Notes under the pieces: generated by a model | Database searches by the model: none | Seen by the model: only the letters and a program-made list of their open reading frames with translations | What the model was told of the DNA's origin: nothing | DNA from: Neostapfia colusana | Lineage: Eukaryota > Streptophyta > Magnoliopsida > Poales > Poaceae | Direction of reading: 5' to 3' | Assembly: GCA_030760725.1 (NCBI GenBank) | Contig: JASWHV010000012.1 | Coordinates: forward strand, 22,086,368 to 22,150,367 | Length of the DNA: 64,000 bases | Part shown: positions 47,501 through 59,330 of the stretch, piece by piece | Layout of the letters: every line of letters starts with the position of its first letter | How positions within the stretch are numbered: the first letter of the stretch is position 1 | Translations under genes and position numbers: made by a program

Positions 47501-49395
47501 GAAAATGCAAGTTTAATCAGAATTAATTCCTTTATGCTTAAATGCTTAGGGAATTGTTCTGGGTGATCCACTTAGTGAAATGTTCTGAATTTTGGTCCAG
47601 AGAACTTTCTTGTGACAAGGAACTCCCAAGAAAATTCCCAGCTCCATTGGAGCCCTGGATCATTAGTGTTCTGTTCAACCATTAGTTGATCTCCCCACCC
47701 AAGTGATGAACCTCACTTCTCACTTGAGGATAGTGCTTAGACACACATCCAAACCACCACCCCCAGTGTCATTTTAAATTCTTAAACAAAGTTCCAGTTT
47801 GAAACTTGTCTGTAGCATTTATTAGCAAAAAGTTTTACTATTAAAGATAGGCATGCTCATAACGTGTAGTGCTTAAACGTGGATAAATGAAGATTTGATC
47901 AAGGAGCAAGAAGGCAGGGATTAAGCTTCAAGTCATCATCAGCAACTAACTTCATCTTATCTGACTTAAGTCACCTGCAAAACCAAGGCAAGCCCCGGTT
48001 TGCACTTAAGTTGTTTCTAAAGTTTTCCCTTTGTTCACTACATTTGGTCAAGGTTTGTATGTGCATTAGGTCAAGGATGTGTGATACTCCACTTGCATAA
48101 CCAAACATGAACCCTGAGGTCAAGGGTAGAAATGTGTCATCGCTGTAGAATAAGGCAATGCTAATTAGGCTAGGACATCTGGTAGAAGACGAGTAGTTGG
48201 AATCTACTCGCGAGCTATAGTTCAGAAGATCATAAGTGTGGTTGGGAAAGGAAGCAAACTAAAGTTTACATTTCTAAAGATGAGACCGGGCAGAGGGGTT
48301 AGGCTGCGACAAGACGAGGTCTTGGTCGAGTAGCTCTGCCTGTGTCGGTTAAGGACCGATGCGTATGCCGCGTCCAGGAGCAAGTATTGAGTTGTGTACC
48401 GGATGCTTACTGACATATGGGAATCAGGAAACCGATGTACCAGGTTCACTGGATTGTAGAGGCATACCACATCGTCTCGTTAGCCCTATGAGCCTGAGAC
48501 GGCGCGACCGGTTCTACAGTTTAGTGTCCTGAGAAAGGTTGCCACATACGACGTAATGAAGGACGCCAGAGTTGGGTCTTCAGAGGCGGGCGTATGTGTC
48601 GAGTTATCCGGGTAGTGTTTGATTCGAATCACCGTCCCTCGCGGTTATTGAGTACCGCTTGCTCCCATGTTGTGACGTAGTTAATCAACTTGTGTGGAAA
48701 CAGTTTGCTAAAAGTTTAATTACTGTTGTGATTATGTTAAGTTGCATGAAAACCATGTTTGAAGTAGAGATAGAGCAAACTAAATTTATTTTTCACCTTG
48801 GGACAAGTAACATTGGAATGAAGCGTTTCTTGTTTGATTGTGGAGATCCAATGTTGCTGGGCGCAAGGTCACTACTATTATGGCTAAAATCTGAAAGTTA
48901 AGGATGAACTCGTAGGCGAGTCTTTTCGCAAAGGACAGGCTTAGGTCTTAGGTTACTTTCACATAGAGTTCCATGCTTTAGGAGAGACGGTTAAGTCTTG
49001 CTGAGCCTTTGTGCTCACTCTTGCTATATAAGTGGTTTTGCAGGTAAGCATCGACGCTATAAAGAAGGTTGTCCGGTGAGACTCGGGAACTTCCGAGTCA
49101 TGTCACCCTTGGAGGACCTAGCCGCTGCCTTGTCTTCGTGTTGCTAGCGAGAGGAGTCCGCGGGCTGGACCTCTTCTCGGTGCTTCATAGTTATTCAACG
49201 TGAGCTGTTTATAGACTTCCGCTGTAGCTATTTTATGTAAATTATTTACAAAGAACAGTTGTAAGCTTCCGCTTTGGTTTATGTAATACTGTGTTCCTTA
49301 TATGTGTGTTGTTGGGTGCCGCATAACACGGCACCAACCAATGCGATTCCTCGGGCAAGGCGGCACGGCCCCGTGATCGGGGTCGGGCCCCCTCA
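44537..49395 (+). repeat. Element 3 5' LTR (4859 bp)
   Basis: It runs from TGTAAAAGTCCC to CCCCTCA. Landmarks are the GC-rich core at about 45780-46870, CACGTG at 46879-46884 and 46989-46994, the hairpin at 48190-48210, TATATAAG at 49025-49032 and the hairpin at 49315-49335. The core ORFs (for example 46278-46613) are not genes: each recurs, nearly identical, 7541 bp downstream in the other LTR. Confidence 0.95.
49025..49032 (+). promoter_or_regulatory. Candidate TATA box in the element 3 5' LTR
   Basis: TATATAAG about 370 bp before the LTR end. The same motif lies at 56566-56573 in the 3' LTR and in family A LTRs (337-344, minus). A TATAAAG at about 49066 is an alternative. Confidence 0.45.
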
Positions 49396-49398
49396 GCG

Positions 49399-49411
49399 TG
49401 GTATCAGAGCC
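49399..49411 (+). other. Element 3 primer binding site
   Basis: TGGTATCAGAGCC, a perfect initiator-Met PBS, three bases after the LTR end. Confidence 0.95.
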
Positions 49412-51000
49412 GCATTGGTAATAGCACACGGAGTAAGGATCGTATTACGACAAAAACTTAGGATACGGTGAGGAAACGATATTAGGCCCACATAAGGACT
49501 ATAGTAGTGTAGTTACTTAAAGTGGCAAGACTAACATATGTGTTTTAATTCTGAATTTTCATTATGTAACGACGCACCTACATTCAGGTAAGAATGGTAA
49601 GGAACGCTACCGAAAGCGGTTCAATTTCGGTTAGCTCCCCTGACGAGGAAAGTGGTTCAGGGTTAGATCTCACAGCTTGGTGTGAGATGTTAATATGAAA
49701 CTCTTGGACTCTTCATGTTCCTGAGTTCATATGAAACGCTGATCCCTAGCGTGCATTAGGCAAGTAAGTGGAGACCCCATCGTGTGGTCAGTAACGCGAT
49801 AGTATGTTCATCTGGAAGTAGCCCAGGAGAACATACGCAGCGCTTGCCATCGGCGTGCCCTGCAGGGCAGTAGGTGGTATCCGTTGGGTTGATAACATTC
49901 CCAACCGTGACGACCCGTTCATGACATACTCGGGTTCCCCGTCGTGTGGTGTTGAAACACGATCACGTACCTTGAGACGTGACTTAACTCAAGGACGGCC
50001 GTATGGCAATGATACGGGCGTTTGTATTTATTTTCAATTATGGAACTGCCTGAAATGAAACAACCTTTGAGTGCACCATCATTGAGTATTTTTCTGCAGG
50101 TACTAACCACGTACGCATCCCGGGTAGTACACGTGTGCGAGAGACCGTCTTAGTGCCACTGATAGTACGTATATGCCGGTGTAATCCGGTTAGGATTTTT
50201 ATTTGGTGAGGCTACGTAGTACCGACATGATTCTTACGGTGCATCGACACCGTACTACACATAAGAACCTCTTCCCTATGAAGAAATGATTCATGAGCTA
50301 ACTTTCAACTAAATATGGAAGTTTGAAACAAATATTAGTTATTGAACTCTTATTTTGAGCTAAGATTCAAATGGGAGTATAACTAGGTGTCAAAGTTTTC
50401 AAAAACAGAGGGCTCTGTTTCTGGCAGAAATTCTTGCTGGACTTTAACAGAGCATAACTCTGAGTAGCTTGACCCAAATAAGGTGTATGATACAGTTCTG
50501 GAAATGTTTTCAAGTGCTCTACAACTTCCTTGTAGGCCTCCAGAGCAGAATCACATGTTACATGGGTGAAAAGTCCAGTTGAAGGAAAACTGTTCAAACC
50601 AGGACAGTAGCAAAAACCTCTCTGGACCTTTCTGTTTTTAAGCCACAACTTCCTGTAGAAAAATCCTTAAGAAGCCTATAATCCACCGTTGGAAAGGTTA
50701 TGAAATTTGCAACATTGTTGTGGTTTAAAGTTTGCGCAGATTCTTATGTATTTTCATATACAACTGTGATAAAAGTAGCCACATAAAAAGGAGATGCTGG
50801 CAAATTTTATCCAGGAATTCTGTCAACTTTGAGAAATCATAAATTTTGATCCAGAGATGATCTGGAAGCGTTTGAATACTCGTTGGAAAGATGCTGAAGT
50901 TAACTTTGACTTTGGTATTCAACGTGAGTTATGAAAATGCTGTTAAACGGATCCCCATATGGTTAAGTGCAGAAAAGTCTTCTGTGCAGAAAAGAGGACT
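49412..51000 (+). other. Element 3 leader
   Basis: Non-coding. 49412-50240 matches the element 1 and 2 leaders at roughly 95% over the parts I compared. The hairpin ATCTCACA (49667-49674) / TGTGAGAT (49681-49688) has both members of its outer pair changed relative to the other two elements. The part 50330-50950 is similar to 35200-35630 and, more weakly, to 11600-12300. Confidence 0.85.
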
Positions 51001-51099
51001 GACTAGGCCTATCCCACGGAAGTGATTAAACTCGAGGAGTTTCTGGTGGGACGTAAATATCCAATGTGTTTCCGATGAGTTACCGGGCAATGCCAGCTA

Positions 51100-52050
51100 A
51101 CGGGACGTCAAGTTCAAGATTGAACTGACGCCGGAAACAACACTGGTTTCACGAAGGCCGTATAAGATGGCACCCAATGAACTAGCGGAGTGGAAGGAGC
51201 AACTAAGTGCGCTTATGAGCAAAGGTTTTATATGATCAAGCTCATCACCTTGGGGTTGCTCTGCACTGTTCGTTAAGAAGAACGAGGAGACACTAAGATT
51301 AAGTGTTGATTTTCGTTCACTTAATGGTGTCACTATAAAGGGCAATGAGGGTACTCTATGGTTTAAAGACCATATAGATATACCTCGTAAGATGAAGTTC
51401 TACTGCCGGAAATGTCGCACACCACTGAAGTGGTGTGAGTACGGAAGAAGAGTACGGATCGGGGTTGGTTAGTCAACACAGAAATGTCCAAGTTCGAGCG
51501 GTAGAAGCGAACTTGGAGACTGTACAATCCCGACAGAAAAGTTAAGATGGTCAAAGGCATAGACCGGTACATTTCGATGGCGGAAAACACGTTTGTCTTC
51601 GCGTGTCTCCGATGGAAAGGAATTCACCGGTCCAATGTAAAGGGGAGATTTTGCTTCCCTAGCCTTAGCTCCATTTGCTGTCACAGAAAAGTGCAGACCC
51701 GTAGCTTACCGGCTGTAACTACTGGCAAACTTTGCTAGTATTCACGACATATTGCATGTGTCACAGCTACGGAGGTACTTTAAAACTACCATTGCTGTCC
51801 ACACCGAAGAACTTGACTAGTTGAAGCCGGATCGTACATACACTGAGTGACCGGTTCAGACTAGCGATGAGAAGAATCCGGAACACCTGGGATCGGATAT
51901 TAAGATTTTACCAGGTACTTTGGGGTAGTCATACCATGGAAGAAACAATGTGGAGAGCAAAGATTACCTCCGCATGAACTATCCGGAGTTTTTATCGTCA
52001 TACCACTTGGCCTTACCTCTCCCATCTCGTTCTCCTATTGGAATCTCGGG
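51100..52050 (+). pseudogene. pol: Element 3 pol scraps (RT, linker, integrase end)
   Basis: About 51106-51340 is a piece of RT (RRPYKMAPNELAEWKEQL, SSPWGCSALFVKK) with one stop. At about 51340 the sequence jumps to the RNase H-integrase linker (GTLWFKDHI), then to a WCE-type segment of the integrase C-terminal region, and then to decayed integrase-end and chromodomain sequence. Most of RT, RNase H and the integrase core are missing, so the deletions are internal. Comparison with 26621-29608 makes the assignment clear. Confidence 0.85.
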
Positions 52051-52077
52051 ACGAGATTCTTTTTAAGGGGGGAGGAA
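52041..52077 (+). other. Element 3 hairpin and polypurine tract
   Basis: GAATCTCG (52041-52048) and CGAGATTC (52052-52059) form a perfect 8-bp stem. The purine run AAGGGGGGAGGAA (52065-52077) ends directly at the 3' LTR. Confidence 0.93.
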
Positions 52078-55000
52078 TGTAAAAGTCCCAAAAACGTGAA
52101 TGCAAAGAAACGGGTGATTGAACGTCACCGTGTTTCTGGTTCATGAAAAATGGGACTTACAAAAAACTTTCTTACATGGGATGGTATACATGAGGTGCAA
52201 CCACATGGTTTCAAGCATGCCTTTGAAGGTGTTGGACCAAGGTGGAGCTAAACTCATGTGTAATCATACATGTACATGAGAAAGAACAAAAATAAGGTCT
52301 TTAGTCTCAAATGCTCACCTCAAAGTGTTGCCAAATTTTTGAACACACATGGAACCTCACACAGTTGGAGGTGAAGAGAATTATGGTGGCAACTATGTGA
52401 TTTGAGGGTAAGCCAAAAAGGGGAATGGACTATGATCATTTTGAGTTCATGTTGAATTCAAACATGTTAGACAAGGGAATGACTTGAGTTATGTCACATA
52501 AAATGATAAACTCAAACATGGACATGTGGGAAGAGCTAAAATCTTCTTTAACTCTTGTTGAACACATGTTAACCTGGGAAAGGACTTCACTCCCAAAAAT
52601 CTAACTCATATGCACATTCCCCATGAGTAGAGGGGAGGGAAGTTTAAACCCCATTTTTGAACCCTTGCAAAGCATTCATAGTCAGATGGTCCAAAAGCAT
52701 ATATATGAGATGGCCATTGCAGTCCTCAGGTATTAAAGAGCTTAAGTTCCAAAATTGGAGTGTGTTTGAGCTCATATACCAATTGTTCAAAGCCTTGTTG
52801 AGATCACCTCGAATTCAAACTTGAGGGGCATAACCAAACTGAACTTGTGAGGATCAGCTTGGGACCAAGATTGATAAAGCATGGGCTAGGAGAAAACCAA
52901 AGTGTTTCACCCATATTCAGATGGGTCATCACCAAAGAGGACTGAAATGTTCAGTTTGAATTAAAGGAGTTACTTCAAAGAGAAGAAGCCCCTTTCCAAA
53001 AAGGAAATTCAAACTGTTGTTTGAAAAATTTTATTTGCAATGACCAACTGAAGGATCAGAGGACATATTTGAATTCCTCAGGTCCAAATTATGAGGGAGC
53101 CAAGTTTTGAGAAAATTTGGAGGTGCTTTGATATGAGTATCAAGGGGGCCTATGAATTTCCTTGAAATTTGAGTTTAAATTTGAACTGAAGAACACAATG
53201 TCAAAATTTCAAACAGCTTTTGATGCTGAGCTCTTTAGGATTTAAATTTGCTTGGTGCCAAAGTTTAGAAGATCTTTTGGGAGGAGCAGGGGTGGACCCC
53301 ACTTGTCATTGAGCCAAGTAGACTTGCTCCCTAAGTCTTCTCTGCCTGTGCACTGGGGCCCAGCTGTCTGTGAGAGGGAGCCCGGTCTTCGTTTCTCCTC
53401 TGCTGAGCGCGCGGCAGCAGCAGCACCGCGGCGACAGCGCTTGCGCCCGTGGCTCCCGGCTGTCTCCACGAAGAAACCGCCTCAGCCCCGATATTAACCA
53501 CGGACCGCTGCTGCACGTAGGAGAACTGATCGCATTTTCCCACTCCCGTGGCCGCTCCCGTGTGTACAGCCCCTCCCGCCGCTACCTCGCTCATCAGAGC
53601 AACGGCGACCGACTGCCTCAGTAGCTCCCACGCCGATCTAAGCTTCCCCACGGTGTCGCCGGGTCTCCATCGAGGTGTTCAGCCCCAGAGACCGACGTTT
53701 CTCCCACGGGAACGCAGCATCGAGCTCGGTTCTCCTCCGCAGCACCGAAGGAAGCCGCCACGACAAGAGCACCTCCCGTCATGCTGTAAAAGCAAAAAAG
53801 GTGCGCCTGTAACCCTTCTTGCTCCACAAACGCGCTGGTAGCTTGTCACCGGCCGTGCTCGCCGGAATTTGGTTTTTACCGTGGACGTGCAATATGAACC
53901 GCATGCAGAAAACCGGGAAATTCGGGCAACACGGTGCACCACTCATCACCATGCTTAGAAACTCAGCTGTAGACACCCGTGCGGGCACATGGGATCAAGA
54001 ACTAGGGAGGACCGTTGAGGAAACCCTCGGTTCTTCGAGTTTTTCCAGTTTTCCCCGAAATCGCCCTAGGTTGCACGGTGAGACCCTCGTTGCTGTCGTT
54101 TCTCGCGAGATCAGAGCCCTGGACGTTGCTCCCGAGGTGGTGGTGATGCTGTAGGAGCTAACCGGAGCAAGGTTAGAGCACTACAGTGCCCTAGCAACAT
54201 CGCCGAAGTTGCCACAGCCGCCATCGCCGTCGCACCTAGGTTTCCGGCCATCGTCGAGCTGAGATAAGCCCGGCAACGTGTTCCTGGCACGAGAATACGT
54301 GGGGGCGGCGAGATCCAGCAAGTTCCGAGCACCGGAACCCACTCCCGGCGAGAGCTCTGGCGAGCTCGGCGGCGCGGGAGTGCGGGCGTCTGGAGGAAGA
54401 CGAAGACGGGGGGCTGGCCCACGTGTCAGCGACGGAGGGTTTAACTGCTGATCAGCTGTGGCCTCGGGATCCTTTGTGGTGGCGCGGGAAGTAGTCTGTG
54501 GCCCCGTGTGGCGTGATTCCAGCGGCTGACACGTGTAGGGTGGACCCACAGGCAGAGTTTAAATTTTTCCCGAATTAATTTGAATTCCAGATTCGGTTCA
54601 AACTTTGGATCTGCATAACTTTTGCTAGAGAGCTCCAAATTTAGTGATTCAAATTGGGTTGGATTCAGGATGAAATGCTCTATCCAAATATGCAACCCCA
54701 TTTGCATGAAAACGAATAGAAAATTCTGGAAAATTCTTTAAAGCTTTTCAGCAAAAGAATTTTTGAGGGAGTTTGGTTTATCCAAAATTCCCCAAATTTT
54801 GCCAGGATAATCTTCAGGATATTAGGAGACTCCTGTAAAAGTTTCAGCTCATTTTGAGTTGATTTAGTTAGGGTAATTCTAATTTCAATTTTCTGTATTC
54901 AAATGAATACAGAAACATTTTCAGAGGATTTCCAAAACTTGGAAATTCAGTTCTAGCCATTCCTTAACTCCAAAAATCCTAGGAAAATTCAGACATACTC

Positions 55001-56936
55001 TCTGAGCTATGTATGAAATTATGGTTCACTTAGATTTGCATGAAAATGCAAGTTTAATCAGAATTAATTCCTTTATGCTTAAATGCTTAGGGAATTGTTC
55101 TGGGTGATCCACTTAGTGAAATGTTCTGAATTTTGGTCCAGAGAACTTTCTTGTGACAAGGAACTCCCAAGAAAATTCCCAGCTCCATTGGAGCCCTGGA
55201 TCATTAGTGTTCTGTTCAACCATTAGTTGATCTCCCCACCCAAGTGATGAACCTCACTTCTCACTTGAGGATAGTGCTTAGACACACATCCAAACCACCA
55301 CCCCTAGTGTCATTTTAAATTATTAAACAAAGTTCCAGTTTGAAACTTGTCTGTAGCATTTGTTAGCAAAAAGTTTTACAATTAAAGATAGGCATGCTCA
55401 TAACGTGTAGTGCTTAAACGTGGATAAATGAAGATTTGATCAAGGAGCAAGAAGGCAGGGATTAAGCTTCAAGTCATCATCAGCAACTAACTTCATCTTA
55501 TCTGACTTAAGTCACCTGCAAAACCAAGGCAAGCCCCGGTTTGCACTTAAGTTGTTTTTAAAGTTTTCCCTTTGTTCACTACATTTGGTCAAGGTTTGTA
55601 TGTGCATTAGGTCAAAGATGTGTGATACTCCACTTGCATAACCAAACATGAACCCTGAGGTCAAGGGTAGAAATGTGTCATCGCTGTAGAATAAGGCAAT
55701 GCTAATTAGGCTAGGACATCCGGTAGAAGACGAGTAGTTGGAATCTACTCGCGAGCTATAGTTCAGAAGATCATAAGTGTGGTTGGGAAAGGAAGCAAAC
55801 TAAAGTTTACATTTCTAAAGATGAGACCGGGCAGAGGGGTTAGGCTGCGACAAGACGAGGTCTTGGTCGAGTAGCTCTGCCTGTGTCAGTTAAGGACCGA
55901 TGCGTATGCCGCGTCCAGGAGCAAGTATTGAGTTGTGTACCGGATGCTTACTGACATATGGGAATCAGGAAACCGATGTACCAGGTTCACTGGATTGTAG
56001 AGGCATACCACATCGTCTCGTTAGACCTATGAGCCCGAGACGGCGCGACCGGTTCTACAGTTTAGTGTCCTGAGAAAGGCTGCCACATACGACGTAATGA
56101 AGGACGCCAGAGTTGGGTCTTCAGAGGCGGGCGTATGTGTCGAGTTATCCGGGTAGTGTTTGATTCGAATCACCGTCCCTCGCGGTTATTGAGTACCGCT
56201 TGCTCCCATGTTGTGACGTAGTTAATCAACTTGTGTGGAAACAGTTTGCTAAAAGTTTAATTGCTGTTGTGATTATGTTAAGTTGCATGAAAACCATGTT
56301 TGAAGTAGAGATAGAGCAAACTAAATTTATTTTTCACCTTGGGACAAGTAACATTGGAATGAAGCGTTTCTTGTTTGATTGTGGAGATCCAATGTTGCTG
56401 GGCGCAAGGTCACTACTATTATGGCTAAAATCTGAAAGTTAAGGATGAACTCGTAGGCGAGTCTTTTCGCAAAGGACAGGCTTAGGTCTTAGGTTACTTT
56501 CACATAGAGTTCCATGCTTTAGGAGAGACGGTTAAGTCTTGCTGAGCCTTTGTGCTCACTCTTGCTATATAAGTGGTTTTGCAGGTAAGCATCGACGCTA
56601 TAAAGAAGGTTGTCCGGTGAGACTCGGGAACTTCCGATTCATGTCACCCTTGGAGGACCTAGCCGCTGCCTTGTCTTCGTGTTGCTAGCGAGAGGAGTCC
56701 GCGGGCTGGACCTCTTCTCGGTGCTTCATAGTTATTCAACGTGAGCTGTTTATAGACTTCCGCTGTAGCTATTTTATGTAAATTATTTACAAAGAACAGT
56801 TGTAAGCTTCCGCTTTGGTTTATGTAATACTGTGTTCCTTATATGTGTGTTGTTGGGTGCCGCATAACACGGCACCAACCAATGCGATTCCTCGGGCAAG
56901 GCGGCACGGCCCCGTGATCGGGGTCGGGCCCCCTCA
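52078..56936 (+). repeat. Element 3 3' LTR (4859 bp)
   Basis: Same length as the 5' LTR and nearly identical. CACGTG lies at 54420-54425 and 54530-54535; hairpins lie at 55731-55751 and 56856-56876. It is followed by TSD GGAAT (56937-56941). Confidence 0.95.
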
Positions 56937-56941
56937 GGAAT

Positions 56942-57240
56942 AACTGTTACTCTTTACTCAGTTCAGATTGTCCAAACTTTCTCATTGCATTTCAGGAGTA
57001 ACTGTCACTGCAGAGCAGTTGTTTTCATAGTGTTTAATTTTCAGCCACTCTGTTTTTAACTTGCAATGTTTCGAACTTGCTTCTTGGCTTATGGAATGTT
57101 TACTTAGTATTCTCTTACTAAGCTTTTGATGTATTATGGCTGATTATGGTGGTTAATACATTGCTATGGTTTGCAACATGCTTATGTGAGGTGCTCATGT
57201 AAGGTGTTGTAGTTTTCGGACTAACGTGAGTCAAGTCACG
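56942..57240 (+). other. Unassigned sequence right of element 3
   Basis: AT-rich and non-coding; it continues the element 3 target. I see no domain or known terminal motif. It may be the rest of the LTR-like sequence that starts at 44370. Confidence 0.4.
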
Positions 57241-58402
57241 GACTTGTGCTCGAAAAAACTGGATGTTTGTTCATGTGAAGGTGTTTCTTGAGGTCAAGAC
57301 ATGGCTGGTGATGGATATTCTTAGGGAGAAGATGAGGTTCAACAACCAAGTTCAGGAGGAATTGTGGTTGAGATGATCGGGAGGTCACGCAACATGTTTG
57401 GGTCAAGAACAATGCATATGAAGGTGTTGTGAACGTTTTGGAAAGTGTTTGCATGTATGAAAGGGGTGCATGGACGTGGCTACATTGTTCCAAGGCGTGG
57501 TGAAGAGATATGGAAGTGAAGATATGGTTGAAAAGGTTCAACCGGCTGGATTTTGTGCTCAGGCGGCGACTGAAGCGGTTATGGTTCGTTTATGGAAAGT
57601 TTCAAGTTCGTTATAATAAGATTTCATGTTAGGCACGAAGTAGAGTTGTTTTAGGAATGTTTGGGTGTTCCTAGGGTGTTTGGATGTCTTAAAATTGCTT
57701 CTATCTACGTATAGAAGAGTCTTGAGCACTTTTGGAAAGTTAGAGTTTGTATCCATGTAGGAGTAGGAGTCCTAGATTGAATTGGGTTGGCCTTAGGGCT
57801 GGTTATATAAGCAAGGGAGGCCAAGGCTCATGGAGTGCACGACTTTTGGCTGCTTCTCTTAAGTTGTTATCAATAAAATTCGTATTTTAGAGGAGCTTTG
57901 GTGCCTTGATCGTCCGACTTGTTTCAGACAAATTTTTCCTTGGCGAGTTTCTGGACAGACCGACATTGTTTTGGTATTTTGATCATAACTCGCGTTTTAC
58001 TGATCCAATTGACGTGATACTTTTTTGGTTGTCTTCACAACTTGATTATATATCATCTGTGAAAATTTAGTGGTCATTGGATTTGTTATTTTGGATCTAC
58101 CCGAGTTTCTTTGCAGCATTGCATACCTGTTTCTAAAATCAGGTAGAACATATTGACCTTCGTCTAGTCTTTTGATCATAACTTAGTGTTTTCACGTGAT
58201 TATTGTTGCAGTGGCTTCGTAACTTGATTATATAATCTCCACTAGTTTATTCACGTTTGAACACGTAAAAAACAGTCGCACACATGGTTTATTTATCAGA
58301 TCAATTTTCTGCCGAGAGGTTTTTTGTAGCTTCCGCATAAAAAGTTTTAATCTACCATTCACCCCCACTCTGGTAGCTTTTCACATGCTCTTCGATCCTA
58401 CA
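57241..58402 (+). repeat. SIRE-like copia LTR (left boundary approximate)
   Basis: The right end is well defined: CGATCCTACA at 58402, followed by a PBS. It contains a TATA box TATATAAG (57804-57811) and a polyadenylation-type AATAAA at 57872-57877, which together suggest a short R region followed by about 0.5 kb of U5. I could not fix the TG start; somewhere near 57.2 kb is a guess. The ORFs inside are not credible genes. Confidence 0.65.
57804..57811 (+). promoter_or_regulatory. TATA box of the SIRE-like LTR
   Basis: TATATAAG, 61 bp before the AATAAA signal at 57872. Confidence 0.65.
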
Positions 58403-58404
58403 AT

Positions 58405-58417
58405 TGGTATCAGAGCC
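58405..58417 (+). other. SIRE-like copia primer binding site
   Basis: TGGTATCAGAGCC, a perfect initiator-Met PBS, two bases after the LTR end. Confidence 0.93.
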
Positions 58418-58459
58418 ACGGTGCTATAATCTCATTGACTTGTACATGTTTTCTCTAAT

Positions 58460-59326
58460 CAACGATGAGAAATACTCCGCAAAACTTTGTGTGTTCGATG
58501 GTGTTGATTTTTAGGTTTGGAAGGCTCGTATGGAGGCTTAGATACAAGCGCAAGGATTCATCATATGGGAAAAGATCTACAAGTCCTTCGACATTCCATA
58601 AAATGATCAAGTTACAGCTGTGAACATTAGGGATGTCGACAACAATAACAAGGCTCGCAACTTGATCATCCAAGGATTGACTCAAAGCGACTTCGATCGT
58701 GTTGCACACCTCCGGTCTGCATACGATGTGTGGAAAGCACTTTGCGACTACCACGAAGGATCCAACATTATCAAGGAGGTAAGGCAAGATATGTTCAAGA
58801 AAGAATATATGCGCTTTGAGATGCAACCAGGTGAGACGATTTATTTGCTCGCTTTAATAAAATTCTCAGCAACTTGCGTAGTGTCAATGTTAATTTTTCC
58901 GATGCTGAAAATGCTAGGCAATTGTTAAGTGCATTAGACATGTCAATTTGGGAGATGAAAGTTACATTTATTCGTGAATCTACTGTCATGACTACACTTA
59001 CTTTGTAGGTGCTATATTATAAATTGAATGCTCATGAAATTGACATAATCTCACGTAAGAATCCCAATAAGTCTAATGGTTTTGTTCCACAACGTGACAT
59101 GCCTAGTTCTAGCAATTCTTCATCTTGTGGTACACTTTCTTTGTTGTCCTCTCTAACCCTTGAACAGATTGAAGAGTTTCCAAAGGAGGAGCTAACACTT
59201 CTCTCTACTCGGTTCTCAAAAGCATTGCAAAATGTTAGAACAAGAAGGAGAGGAAGTGACAGCTCTCAACTATGCTTCGAATGTGGTAAGATAGGACATT
59301 TTCGTACAGATTACCCTAACCGTTAA
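58460..59326 (+). pseudogene. gag: SIRE-like gag (core and first zinc knuckle)
   Basis: It starts with decayed N-terminal sequence (VWKARMEA and IIWEKIYKSFDIP, with stops between). It is then open over 58620-58928 with the Gag core NNKARNLIIQGLTQSDFDRV, AYDVWKALCDYHEG and MRFEMQPGE. A shift follows near 58850, and a second open stretch runs 59009-59326 with SSLTLEQIEEFPKEELTLL. That stretch ends in the zinc knuckle CFECGKIGHFRTDYPNR, in which the last of the four metal ligands is Tyr instead of Cys. Confidence 0.85.
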
Positions 59327-59330
59327 GGTT

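Larger units (their letters stand above)
44537..56936 (+). mobile_element. Gypsy element 3: young, non-autonomous, 12.4 kb
   Basis: A complete element with perfect GGAAT TSDs, two 4859-bp LTRs, PBS, PPT and a 2682-bp interior. The interior has a leader closely matching those of elements 1 and 2 but no gag, and only short joined scraps of pol. LTR ends, PPT hairpin and PBS are all intact. By hand I count about 21 substitutions and no indels between the LTRs (about 0.4%). It must rely on proteins of an autonomous relative. Confidence 0.95.

Noticed and set aside
48621..48640. GATTCGAATC, resembling a pol III B box, conserved in all LTRs
   Set aside because: It matches the GGTTCGANTCC consensus only partly, has no A box at suitable distance and no T-run terminator; being a palindrome explains the resemblance.
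57236..57756. Minus-strand ORFs left of the copia PBS
   Set aside because: They fall within the U3 of the SIRE-like LTR, have no domain, and oppose the element's promoter.
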